A stretch of 64,000 bases of DNA from Parafrankia irregularis (GTDB lineage Bacteria > Actinomycetota > Actinomycetes > Frankiales > Frankiaceae): positions 99,294-163,293 of the forward strand of contig NZ_FAOZ01000020.1 in the NCBI RefSeq assembly GCF_001536285.1, given 5' to 3'. Made by a program: the position numbers and the translations under genes. This document shows, piece after piece, positions 51,494 through 59,521 of this stretch (position 1 is the stretch's first letter; each line of letters opens with the position of its first letter). Below the pieces are notes generated by a model. The model saw nothing but the letters and a program-made list of their open reading frames with translations, ran no database searches and had not been told where the DNA came from.

Positions 51494-52171
51494 GTGTCAG
51501 GACTCGACCGTGATGGTGACGTGTTCATCCTGGACCTGGGGGACGGGGAGAACCGGCTGAACCCGGATTCGGTGGCCGCCATCAACCTCGCCCTCGACGA
51601 GGTGGTGGCCGCGCCGGCACCGAAAGCCCTGGTCACAACCGCGTCCGGCAAGTTCTGGTGCAACGGGTTCGACCTCACCTGGATGACCGCGAACCCCGGT
51701 GAGATCGAGCCGTTCATCCAGTCGGTGCGGGTGCTGTTCGCCCGGTTCGTCACCCTGGGGCTGCCGACCGTGGCCGCGGTCGGCGGGCATGCGTTCGGCG
51801 CCGGCGCGGCCCTCGCGCTCACCCACGACCAGCAGGTCATGCGGGTGGACCGGGGCTACTTCTGCTTCCCCGAGGTCGACATCGACATCCCCTTCAGCGG
51901 TGGGATCACCGACCTGATCCGCTCCCGGCTGCCAGTGCGGACCGCACACGAGGCGATGACGACCGGCCGTCGGTACGGCGGCGACGACGCCCTTGCGGCC
52001 GGGATCATCGACGGCGTGGCGGACCAGGACAAGGTGCTGCCGACGGCGATCGGGATGGCCCGCCCGCTCACCGGCAAGGCGGGCCCGACGCTGGGCACCA
52101 TCAAGTCGAGGCTGTACGCCACGGCCGTCGCCGGGCTGGTCGCGGGCCAGGCCGTCGAGGTGCCGATCTGA
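51494..52171 (+). CDS. Enoyl-CoA hydratase/isomerase family protein (ECI-like)
   Basis: A 225-aa crotonase-fold enzyme. ALVTTASGKFWCNGFDLTWM and VGGHAFGAGAALALTHDQQVMR form the CoA-binding and oxyanion-hole regions; YFCFPEVDIDIPFSGG follows. This pattern resembles delta3-delta2-enoyl-CoA isomerases of the short plant/bacterial type rather than bifunctional hydratases. It should act in beta-oxidation of unsaturated fatty acids. GTG 51494 is preferred to 51476 because GAGGAGCGG precedes it. The TesB gene on the opposite strand, separated by a 7-bp repeat, also acts on acyl-CoAs. Confidence 0.87.
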   Translation: MSGLDRDGDVFILDLGDGENRLNPDSVAAINLALDEVVAAPAPKALVTTASGKFWCNGFDLTWMTANPGEIEPFIQSVRVLFARFVTLGLPTVAAVGGHAFGAGAALALTHDQQVMRVDRGYFCFPEVDIDIPFSGGITDLIRSRLPVRTAHEAMTTGRRYGGDDALAAGIIDGVADQDKVLPTAIGMARPLTGKAGPTLGTIKSRLYATAVAGLVAGQAVEVPI

Positions 52172-52197
52172 CCGACCGTGCCGGCCCGGTGTTCGAC

Positions 52198-52257
52198 GAT
52201 CGGTGATCGGTGATCGGTGATCGGTGATCGGTGATCGGTGATCGGTGATCGGTGATC
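52198..52257. repeat. 7-bp tandem repeat (GATCGGT), about 8.5 copies
   Basis: GATCGGT repeats from 52198 to 52253 in perfect phase, with a last partial copy reaching the TGA of the TesB gene. It fills most of the 84-bp gap between convergent genes. Slippage-prone. Confidence 0.95.
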
Positions 52258-53281
52258 AGGCGGGTGCGGCGTCCTGGGTGGACGAGGCCACCAGCCGACC
52301 GTCCTGGCTGAAGAAGGACGCCCGGGTGAGCGTCCGGTAGCCGGAACCGGATGGGCTGTCCCGCACGACGAGCAGCCACTGGTCCGCGCGGAAGGGCTGG
52401 TGGATCCAGACCGCGTGGTCAAGCGAGGTCATCCTGGCCGGATGGAGTGACCGACCCGGGTCTGGATGCGGATGCGGGCCCGGCCCCGAGTCGGGGTGCG
52501 GGTTCGGCCGCGTTCGGACGAAGGCCGCCAGCATCTGCCGGGCGAAGGCGGCTGTCACGTGATCGGCCAGGTAGGTGAGCGCGCCGGCGTGCAGAGGCGG
52601 ATCATCCGGGAGGGCCTGGCCCAACCGCACCCAGGCCACCGGGCGCACCGACGCCCGTGCGGCGCCTCGGGCGTCACCATCCGCGACGACTCGCAGGTCT
52701 ATCAGCCGGCCGGTGGCCTCAGACGGGCGGTCCAGATCCGCGGGCGGAGGGACGGCCGGAGCCCTCAGCTGATGTCCCGTCCGCCCGTTGGGCCGGAAGA
52801 GCAGGGACATCACACAGACCACCTCACCGCCCTGGACGCCGGTGACCCGCCGGGAGGTCGCACCGCCGCCGTCGCGGACCCGGTCGACGAGATAGACGAT
52901 CGTGCGTCGCCCCTGCGCCGGCCGCGGGAAATGCGCGTGCAGCGAGTGGACGGGCGGACCGCTCGACACGGTGCGGGTGGCGGCGAGCTGAGCCTGCACC
53001 GCGATCAGCCCGGTGTGGACGGGTTCGTCACCGTCACCGCGCCACCGGGCGCGAAAGACGTCACGGTCGATGTCCTCCAGCGCGGCGAGCTCGAGGAAGC
53101 CCGGTCGTGGCCTCGGCCCCGCCGCCCGAAGCGGCCTGGTCGAAGGGCCGAGCGGAGGGCTGGACGGAGGACCGGACGACGGTCCGAGCGGAGGACTGGG
53201 CCGAGGAACAGCCGGCGGGGCCCCCGTCCGGAGCCGGTCAACGGTGAACCGGACGGGTGTCACTTCGACCGAGTGGACCAC
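52256..53281 (-). CDS. Acyl-CoA thioesterase II (TesB-like)
   Basis: A double-hot-dog thioesterase hydrolysing acyl-CoA to fatty acid and CoA. FLELAALEDIDRDVFRAR opens the first domain, GPPVHSLHAHFPRPAQ is in its core, and LHAGALTYLADHVTAAF with SLDHAVWIHQPFRADQWLLVV are the signature motifs of the second domain. The start is uncertain: GTG 53281 or 53263 gives about 335-341 aa, but the frame stays open to 53899 with repetitive Gly/Pro/Ser coding that overlaps the transglutaminase gene, which I regard as not translated. An Ala/Pro-rich stretch sits before the first hot dog. Confidence 0.85.
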   Translation of the reverse strand: MVHSVEVTPVRFTVDRLRTGAPPAVPRPSPPLGPSSGPPSSPPLGPSTRPLRAAGPRPRPGFLELAALEDIDRDVFRARWRGDGDEPVHTGLIAVQAQLAATRTVSSGPPVHSLHAHFPRPAQGRRTIVYLVDRVRDGGGATSRRVTGVQGGEVVCVMSLLFRPNGRTGHQLRAPAVPPPADLDRPSEATGRLIDLRVVADGDARGAARASVRPVAWVRLGQALPDDPPLHAGALTYLADHVTAAFARQMLAAFVRTRPNPHPDSGPGPHPHPDPGRSLHPARMTSLDHAVWIHQPFRADQWLLVVRDSPSGSGYRTLTRASFFSQDGRLVASSTQDAAPA

Positions 53282-53549
53282 TCCGGGACCACTCCGACGC
53301 CGCCGCAGCCGGTACGGAAGGGTCGGCCGGTCATCCGGGACGGCACCGGCGTTCGAGCCCGGGCTGCCAGTCGAACCCGGCCTGCCGTCCGAACCCGGCC
53401 TGCCGTCCCCGCTCGGCACCGCGCCGCCGCTCAGACCCGGGCCGCCGTCGGGGACAGTGCCGCCGTCCGGGACAGTGCCGCCGCTCAGGCCCGGGCCGCT
53501 CGCGACGGCGCGGGCATCCGCGACATCGCCGGTGGCGACACGCCCGGGG

Positions 53550-56243
53550 TCACGCCACCGAGGCAAGGCTGTCCCTGTCCGCGGCCCCCGTGGCCTCCGC
53601 GTCGGGTCGGCCACCCGCCGCGCTCGACGCGCTCCCGTACGGGGAATCCGGCGGGTTCCCGTGGTCCCGCGGGCCACGCAGCCGCGACCACACCGTCCCC
53701 GGTGCCAACAGGCGGCGAAGCCTGTGGACCCGACGAAGCCGATGGAACCGTCGGGTCCGCGGCTCCTCCGGGTTCCGCGGCTCCTCCGGGTTCCGCGGGT
53801 TTCGCAGGCCGCGCGGCCGGTTCCGCCCACGCGGCCCACGGCCGCCGCGCAGCGCCCGCTCAGCCCGATCGAGCTGGCGCCACGCCTCCTCGGCGGCACG
53901 CGCCCCGGCGGCGCCGTCCCAGTCCAGGGCTGTGTCGGGGGCGAAGATCGCGATCGTCACCAGATCCGCCAGCCCACGCAGGGCGGCCTCGACGGCCGGT
54001 CCCGCCTGCGCGGTGGCGGCGAAGGTACCGCCGAGGTGGACGATCTGCGCCGGGCTGGCCGCCGCCGGGACCGTGCACCCGGCATCGGCGAGCGCCTCCA
54101 GCGCACACTGCCAGGCACCGACCACACGCTCGCGCCGCTGGGCCGCGAACCGGAGCCTGCGGCGCCGGACACCGGACGCCACCAGGGCAACCGCGAGGTA
54201 CAGGCCGGCCAGCCCGACCAGGATGAGGACACCGAGAACCACGTGCTTCCACCAGGCACCCGCCCCGTCGGAGGGGGCCGAGTCCCCCCCGTCCGGGCCC
54301 CCGTCGCTACCCGCCGTCGTGGGAGCCGCGGGTTTCGTGGCCGGAGTCACCTCACCGGCGGCCACGGAGCGCAGCGCGACCTCGATCAGCTCCGCCTGTT
54401 CGGGTGTCTCGCCCTGGTTAGATCCGGCCACACTCGCGCCCCTTGCCTCGGCGGACCGTGGAGTCGGGAAGAACGGCAGCCAGCCGACCCCGTCGAAGCG
54501 CACCTCCGCCCAGGCCAGCGCATCCGAACCGTGCACGGTGCGGATCTGGTCCGCGGCGCCCGCTCCGTCGCCCGGGGCCGCGGGAGCTGAGGCTGGAGCG
54601 GTGAACCCGACCGCAAGCCGGGCCGGCAGCCCGAGCAGACGTGCGGCCAGGACGAAGGCGGTCGCGAACTGCTCGGACGTCCCACGCCGGGTATGACCGA
54701 GGAAGTGGTCGATGTGCCCATACGCATGCCCCGGCGGGACCTCGGGATCGAAGACGAAGTTCGCGCTCAGGTAGGTACCCAGCAGGGCCGCCCGCTCGAA
54801 CGGCGTCCGCCCCCGGGCGGTCGCGAGCTCGGCCATCGACCGCAGGATCGACGGCGGGTCCGCGGGAACGGCCAGGTCAGGGTCGTCGTGGTCAGCCGCG
54901 GCGGCGCCGGCCGACAGGGCGGCGATCTGCGCCGGCTCGGGTCGAGGCTCCGGAACCGACGTGATCTCGAAGCGCGAGCCGGCGGCCAGCGGAAGGTCAC
55001 TGCGCAGCATCCCGGTACCCGGGTCGACCCGCACACCGGGCGGGCCGCTCAAAGGCGACCCGTTCGCCGGCAGCAGGTTTCCGCCCAGGCCCACGACCTC
55101 GACCTCCTGGCGCACCGACGGATCCTGCCGCGGCTGCGCGGCCGCCGTCGCGGGCGAAACGATCGTGGCTCCCGCGGCGACGAACCGCGCTGTGGAGCGC
55201 CAGCTCACACCGTCGTAGTCGTCGAAGACGGCCAACCGGAAGATCACGGGGGCAGCCGGGTCCGGCCCCGTGACGGCGGCGCGGAAGAGCACGTCATCAG
55301 GGTGGGAGGTCCAGCCGCCGAGCGCGGCGAGCGGGCTGGTCTCGGTCACGTCGACCGGTGTCGTCAAGCGGTGATCCCGGGGATCGACCGGATCGCCGAG
55401 GCGACCGCCGGTCACCGTCACCACGGCCAGGACCCCGACGAGCAGGACGGTCAGGGTCGCGACAAGCCCTCTGGCCGAGGAGCGGACCAGACCAGACCCG
55501 CCCGTCCGGGGCATCCGCGCCAGGAGGTGGCCGGCGGCCAGTGCGACGAGCACCCCCGTCTGGGGGAGGTTGTCACCCGGGACGGGCAGGGCCGACGCGG
55601 TCGCGGCCACCAGGGTCACGACCGCGGGCAGCACCGGCAGGAGCGCCGCCCGGGTTCGGATGGTCAGCTCGGCGCCGATCGCCGCCGCGAGCCAGGTCGG
55701 GGCGAGGGCCACGATCAGCAGATCGGGGTCGGCCGGCGCCGGCGCGGCAACGTCGAGGAGACGGGCCCAGCCGTCGATGACACCCGCACGGACCAGCTCG
55801 AGCCTGGCCAGGAACCCGCCCGCCTCGGCCGCGACGGTGTAGCCGGTCCAGACGACGAATCCGACCATCCAGGCCGGCACGGTGAGGACCGCGGGTACCG
55901 GCCGGCGGCCCCGGCGCGACCCGCCCAACAGGGCCACCAGCACGACCGGCAGGACAGCGGCCACCGGCAGGGGGACCCACAGATCCCGAGCCGGGAACAG
56001 CCGCGTGAAGCCACTCCCGCCGACGAGCGCCAGGGCCGCGACGAACGCCAGCTCGACGACGCGGCGCGCGGCACCCGGCGGCGTTTCCTCCGCGTGCGCG
56101 GCATCCGACGTTGTGCTGGTCGACGCCGCACCAGCCGACGCCGCAGCCGGGCCCGCCGACGGCACACCAGCCGACGCCGCAGCACTGGGTGCCGGGCCGG
56201 CCGGCGGCCTGACAGCCGGTGGCTCGACGGTCAGGTCCTTCAT
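53550..56243 (-). CDS. TgpA-like membrane transglutaminase-fold protein, catalytic triad missing
   Basis: An 897-aa protein, third gene of the moxR operon. The N-terminal ~270 residues (DUF3488-like) hold six or more membrane helices; then comes an extracellular transglutaminase-like domain, another helix at about 680 (VVLGVLILVGLAGLYLAVAL) and a DUF4129-like tail. In the domain, the Cys of the usual GYCxxFA motif is Ser523 (GTSEQFATAFVL), the His of HAW is Leu576 (LAWAEVRF) and the Asp of PFDPTP is Phe592 (PFFPTP). So cross-linking activity seems lost; a structural or binding role is likely. ATG 56243 overlaps the previous stop (ATGA). Confidence 0.9.
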   Translation of the reverse strand: MKDLTVEPPAVRPPAGPAPSAAASAGVPSAGPAAASAGAASTSTTSDAAHAEETPPGAARRVVELAFVAALALVGGSGFTRLFPARDLWVPLPVAAVLPVVLVALLGGSRRGRRPVPAVLTVPAWMVGFVVWTGYTVAAEAGGFLARLELVRAGVIDGWARLLDVAAPAPADPDLLIVALAPTWLAAAIGAELTIRTRAALLPVLPAVVTLVAATASALPVPGDNLPQTGVLVALAAGHLLARMPRTGGSGLVRSSARGLVATLTVLLVGVLAVVTVTGGRLGDPVDPRDHRLTTPVDVTETSPLAALGGWTSHPDDVLFRAAVTGPDPAAPVIFRLAVFDDYDGVSWRSTARFVAAGATIVSPATAAAQPRQDPSVRQEVEVVGLGGNLLPANGSPLSGPPGVRVDPGTGMLRSDLPLAAGSRFEITSVPEPRPEPAQIAALSAGAAAADHDDPDLAVPADPPSILRSMAELATARGRTPFERAALLGTYLSANFVFDPEVPPGHAYGHIDHFLGHTRRGTSEQFATAFVLAARLLGLPARLAVGFTAPASAPAAPGDGAGAADQIRTVHGSDALAWAEVRFDGVGWLPFFPTPRSAEARGASVAGSNQGETPEQAELIEVALRSVAAGEVTPATKPAAPTTAGSDGGPDGGDSAPSDGAGAWWKHVVLGVLILVGLAGLYLAVALVASGVRRRRLRFAAQRRERVVGAWQCALEALADAGCTVPAAASPAQIVHLGGTFAATAQAGPAVEAALRGLADLVTIAIFAPDTALDWDGAAGARAAEEAWRQLDRAERALRGGRGPRGRNRPRGLRNPRNPEEPRNPEEPRTRRFHRLRRVHRLRRLLAPGTVWSRLRGPRDHGNPPDSPYGSASSAAGGRPDAEATGAADRDSLASVA

Positions 56244-57850
56244 GCCTGGACCAGCCCGCGGTCGTCGATGGCTGCCGACACAGAGCACGCCACGGGGCCT
56301 GACACCGCCCGACCGGGCGACGGCTCCGGCCCGGCAGGCGTTGCCGCGGCCGAGAGTGATGTGGTCTGGGGCGATGCGGTCTGGGGCGAGAGGGGCCAGA
56401 TCTTCCCCAGCTCGGCGGCGGTTGTCAGGTGCAGCACCCGCACCTGGCCCGATCCGGTGGCGTTCGGCGCGGCCGCCGGCGGAGCCATCTCGACCTCGCC
56501 CCGAGTGCCCCGGCGATCCCGGGAGGCCCAGGGGTCCAGCCCGTCCGAAGACTGGAGGATTCCGGTCGTCCCAGCGGCAGAAATCCTCCGATCTTCGCCC
56601 GTCGCCCGGTGCCTGCGCAGCCGGGCCCGGTCTGCCGGGGTCCGCCGGCCCCACGCGCGGGCGACGGCCTCGCTGCGCGGCCCCAGCCGCAGGACGATCA
56701 CCTGGCCGAAGGCATGCGCGACCGGCGTCAGGGCCCTGATCGCGTCACGCCCGATCCCGCCGGTGACCAGTACGAGCGTGCCGACCGGGCCACGGCGCAG
56801 CGTCCGCAGCACCTCCAGGTTCGTGCCCTCGTCAGGCGCAACCGCCGCCAGTTGGTCGAGCAGCGAATCAACGTCCGCGGCACGGCGGCGGCCCGTCATC
56901 CGCACACCGCCCGATGTGACCAGGCGGACGCCATAGGCACCGCGCGCACAGGCCAGCACCGCGGAGGCCGCGGCGTCGACCGCGTCCTCGAAGACGGCTG
57001 CCCCGACCGGGCCAGCCGGGTAGGCACACCGGCGGGTGTCGAGCACGACGGTGGAGGCGGGCTCGCTCGGGTCCACATGGGTGCGGACCATGAGCGTGCC
57101 CAGCCGAGCGCTGGCGGCCCAGTGCACCAGGCGCAGGTCCTCTCCCGGGGTGTACTCCCGCAGGGTGTGGAACATCAGCCCGCCCGCCGTTCCGCTGCCG
57201 CTGGAGCCGTCGGGATCATGGGCGGGCGCGGTCGGGGGAGAGACCAGCGCCTGCGTGCGGGGGCGCACCCGCAGCGTGACCGCCTCGCCCAGGGACTGCC
57301 GGCGGTGTGCCAGACCGAACGGATCACGCCGGTCGACCCAGCAGGGCCCGATTCGGCTGACCGCCCGGACAGCCGTGTCCAGCGGCAGCACGACCTCGTG
57401 ACCGGCACCGCCGCGAAGCCGACGGACGCCTACGACTGCCGGCCGCGCCAGCGGCCCGGACAGCACCCCCGGGCCAGACAGCACCCCCGGAACGGACGGT
57501 GCCCCGGGGACCGACGGCGCCCCCGGATCGGCGGGTGTCGCGGAAACGCAGAGCGTGAACGGGGGCGCCGTCCACCGCGAGTGGTTGACCACGGTGATCA
57601 CCAGCGCCGCCTCGTCGCCGCGGCTGACCGATTCGGCGGTGAGCCGCAGACCGACACCGACCCGGGGCGGTCGAGCCACCGACACCACGGCCAGCAGCAG
57701 CGCCGCCGCACCCGCGGCGGTGAGCAGCACCAGCTCGGCGTAGCGCAGCAGCGACGCCGCGGCGCCGAGCCCGACCAGTGCGGCGAGCAGCCCCCATGCC
57801 GCGGGGGTGATCTTCGGTAGCCCTGGGGTGGTGCGCGTGCCCGCGCTCAC
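56240..57850 (-). CDS. DUF58 domain-containing membrane protein
   Basis: A 536-aa protein, second gene of the operon. Two helices near the N-terminus (AAWGLLAALVGLGAAASLLRY and VLLTAAGAAALLLAVVSV) anchor it; the DUF58 core (EYTPGEDLRLVHWAASARLGTLMVR) lies at about residues 230-255, followed by a von Willebrand-like region. Function is unclear; with MoxR and TgpA-like partners it belongs to a conserved bacterial module. GTG 57850 overlaps moxR (GTGA). Its C-terminal 110 residues (from about 425) look degenerate and include the palindromic repeat copy 5. Confidence 0.9.
   Translation of the reverse strand: MSAGTRTTPGLPKITPAAWGLLAALVGLGAAASLLRYAELVLLTAAGAAALLLAVVSVARPPRVGVGLRLTAESVSRGDEAALVITVVNHSRWTAPPFTLCVSATPADPGAPSVPGAPSVPGVLSGPGVLSGPLARPAVVGVRRLRGGAGHEVVLPLDTAVRAVSRIGPCWVDRRDPFGLAHRRQSLGEAVTLRVRPRTQALVSPPTAPAHDPDGSSGSGTAGGLMFHTLREYTPGEDLRLVHWAASARLGTLMVRTHVDPSEPASTVVLDTRRCAYPAGPVGAAVFEDAVDAAASAVLACARGAYGVRLVTSGGVRMTGRRRAADVDSLLDQLAAVAPDEGTNLEVLRTLRRGPVGTLVLVTGGIGRDAIRALTPVAHAFGQVIVLRLGPRSEAVARAWGRRTPADRARLRRHRATGEDRRISAAGTTGILQSSDGLDPWASRDRRGTRGEVEMAPPAAAPNATGSGQVRVLHLTTAAELGKIWPLSPQTASPQTTSLSAAATPAGPEPSPGRAVSGPVACSVSAAIDDRGLVQA
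56554..56589. repeat. Dispersed palindromic element, copy 5 (inside a coding region)
   Basis: GGAGGATTCCGGTCGT (from 56554) and CAGAAATCCTCC (to 56589) form the hairpin, loop region less conserved. It lies in the 3' part of the DUF58 gene and codes for RISAAGTTGIL in that frame, so the element seems inserted without breaking the frame. Confidence 0.75.
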
Positions 57851-58821
57851 GTGGCGACGAGACGGCGCGGCGACGGCACGGTGTCCAGGACCTCCGCGAC
57901 GACGTCCTCCGCGGTGACCCGACGCAGCTCGGCCTCGGGGGTCAGCACCAGCCGGTGCGCGAGCAGCGGCCCGGCGAGCACTCCGACGTCGTCCGGTGTG
58001 ACGAAGGAACGTCCCGTCGAGGCCGCGCGGACCTGGGCCGCCCGCAGCAACGCGACGCTCCCCCGCGGGCTCGCGCCGAGCCGCACCACGTCGCGGCGGG
58101 ACCGCGTCGCGGCGACGACCCGCACGATGTAGCGCCGCATCTCGGGGGCGACGTGCACGCCCAGCGTCCGCTCGGCGTGGGCGACGACGTCCTCGGCCCG
58201 CAGCACCGGTCGGAGGTCCTCGACCCGCCGGCCGACCTGGCGCCCCTCGAGGATCTCCAGCTCCGCCTCCAGCGTGGGGTAGCCGATGCGCAGCCGCATG
58301 AGGAACCGGTCGAGCTGCGCCTCGGGCAGCGCGTACGTCCCGTCCATGTCCACCGGGTTCTGGGTGGCGATCACCATGAACGGCGCGGGGACCGGGTAGC
58401 GGGTGCCGTCGGCGGTGACGTGGCGTTCCTCCATCACCTCCAGCAGAGCGGACTGGGTTTTCGGCGACGCCCGGTTGATCTCGTCGCCGATGACGATGCC
58501 CGCGAAGACCGGGCCGGGACGGAACGTGAACTCGCTGGTCCGCTGGTTGAAGACGTTGGTGCCGGTGATGTCGGCGGGCAGCAGGTCGGGCGTGAACTGG
58601 ATCCGGTGGCAGCGTGCGTTCACCGACGCCGCGAGGCTGCGGGCGAGCGTGGTCTTGCCCAGTCCCGGTACGTCCTCCACAAGCAGGTGGCCCTGCGCGA
58701 ACAGGCAGATGGTGGCTAGTTCCACCGCGGCCCGCTTGCCGCGGATGACCTGCTCGACGTTGGCGACGACGTCCTCGAAGGCGATCGCGAACGGGATGGC
58801 CCGATCGGTGCTGACCGTCAT
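57847..58821 (-). CDS. MoxR-type AAA ATPase
   Basis: A 324-aa AAA+ ATPase of the MoxR family. LVEDVPGLGKTTLARSLA is Walker A, FAGIVIGDEINRASPKTQSALLEVMEE Walker B/pre-sensor, and MVIATQNPVDMDGTYALPEAQLDRF sensor I with the MoxR signature. These ATPases act as chaperones that help assemble or activate partner complexes. It heads an operon with DUF58 and transglutaminase-like genes, overlapping the next gene by 4 bp. ATG 58821 is the start; upstream frame is noise. Confidence 0.95.
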   Translation of the reverse strand: MTVSTDRAIPFAIAFEDVVANVEQVIRGKRAAVELATICLFAQGHLLVEDVPGLGKTTLARSLAASVNARCHRIQFTPDLLPADITGTNVFNQRTSEFTFRPGPVFAGIVIGDEINRASPKTQSALLEVMEERHVTADGTRYPVPAPFMVIATQNPVDMDGTYALPEAQLDRFLMRLRIGYPTLEAELEILEGRQVGRRVEDLRPVLRAEDVVAHAERTLGVHVAPEMRRYIVRVVAATRSRRDVVRLGASPRGSVALLRAAQVRAASTGRSFVTPDDVGVLAGPLLAHRLVLTPEAELRRVTAEDVVAEVLDTVPSPRRLVAT

Positions 58822-59321
58822 TGCCGAACCTCCGCGTGTGGTGAGGCTTCGTGTGAGCCGGATGGATCGTGCGAGGTGGGCGACGTGTGCGAGGTGCTCG
58901 GGTCGTGAGAGGCGGGCCGGCCGGTCGAGGGGGAGCGACCGGCCGGCCCGCCACGGGCAGCAGGGGGAGCTGCCCGGGAAACGGAACGGCCCCCGGCGCG
59001 CCTCCCACGGGTCAGGCCGCCAGTGCCCACCGACACCGCCGGCCAGCACCACCAGGCGGTGTCGCTGGCGACCGTCACCGCAGCGTCGCTGCCACGGAGC
59101 CGAACCGTTCCGATGCGATAGACGACGGAGTCTCCCGATTCGTTGTCCCCAGTCCGGAAAATGTTGTCGAACCCGTGGTGAGGGTCATGCCGCCCCTGCG
59201 CGCCGGGGGCGGCCCCGCCGACCCGGGAAGTCACCCCGCGGGCGTCAGATGTGACGCTCCGACCAAAATGGGTCGCAACCAGTCGGCGCAGTAGCGCGTC
59301 AGACCTGTCGACGGACCACGA
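58822..59321. other. Upstream region of the moxR operon
   Basis: About 500 bp without a supported gene. It should contain the moxR promoter on the minus strand. A comparatively AT-rich patch lies at 59110-59190 (CGATAGACGACGGAG, AATGTTGTCG), but no promoter was assigned. Confidence 0.4.
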
Positions 59322-59364
59322 CGGAAGGCCGGGAGCCCGCGGGGGCAGCCGCGGGCCCCTTCCG
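59322..59364 (-). terminator. Terminator-like hairpin after the 14-aa ORF
   Basis: CGGAAGG...GCCCGCGG (59322-59342) pairs with CCGCGGGC...CCTTCCG (59349-59364), an imperfect but long stem, starting 2 nt beyond the stop codon of the small ORF on the minus strand. Confidence 0.6.
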
Positions 59365-59366
59365 CA

Positions 59367-59411
59367 TCACGACACACGGACCACATATGCCCACTTGATG
59401 TTGGGCTGCAT
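59367..59411 (-). CDS. Possible 14-aa peptide ORF
   Basis: The minus strand reads ATG at 59411 to TGA at 59367, coding MQPNIKWAYVVRVS. The upstream AAAGAGAAC is a weak ribosome-binding site. The ORF sits alone in a 700-bp gap and is immediately followed by a long hairpin, so it resembles a free-standing short transcript. It could be a leader peptide or a signalling peptide; it could also be chance. Conservation would decide. Confidence 0.35.
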   Translation of the reverse strand: MQPNIKWAYVVRVS

Positions 59412-59521
59412 TGTGTTCTCTTTGTTGTGTATGGGGTCCGTCACCGGCTTCCGCCCGGCTTTCCCTCCGGCCGGGCGGAAGCCCCCGGTGACCCGGCCCG
59501 CCGCGTCGCCGGGCCCATCTG

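Noticed and set aside
53282..53899. A 200-residue N-terminal extension of the TesB thioesterase
   Set aside because: Repetitive Gly/Pro/Ser coding that overlaps the transglutaminase gene; TesB proteins begin near the first hot-dog domain, and no ribosome-binding site supports the extension.
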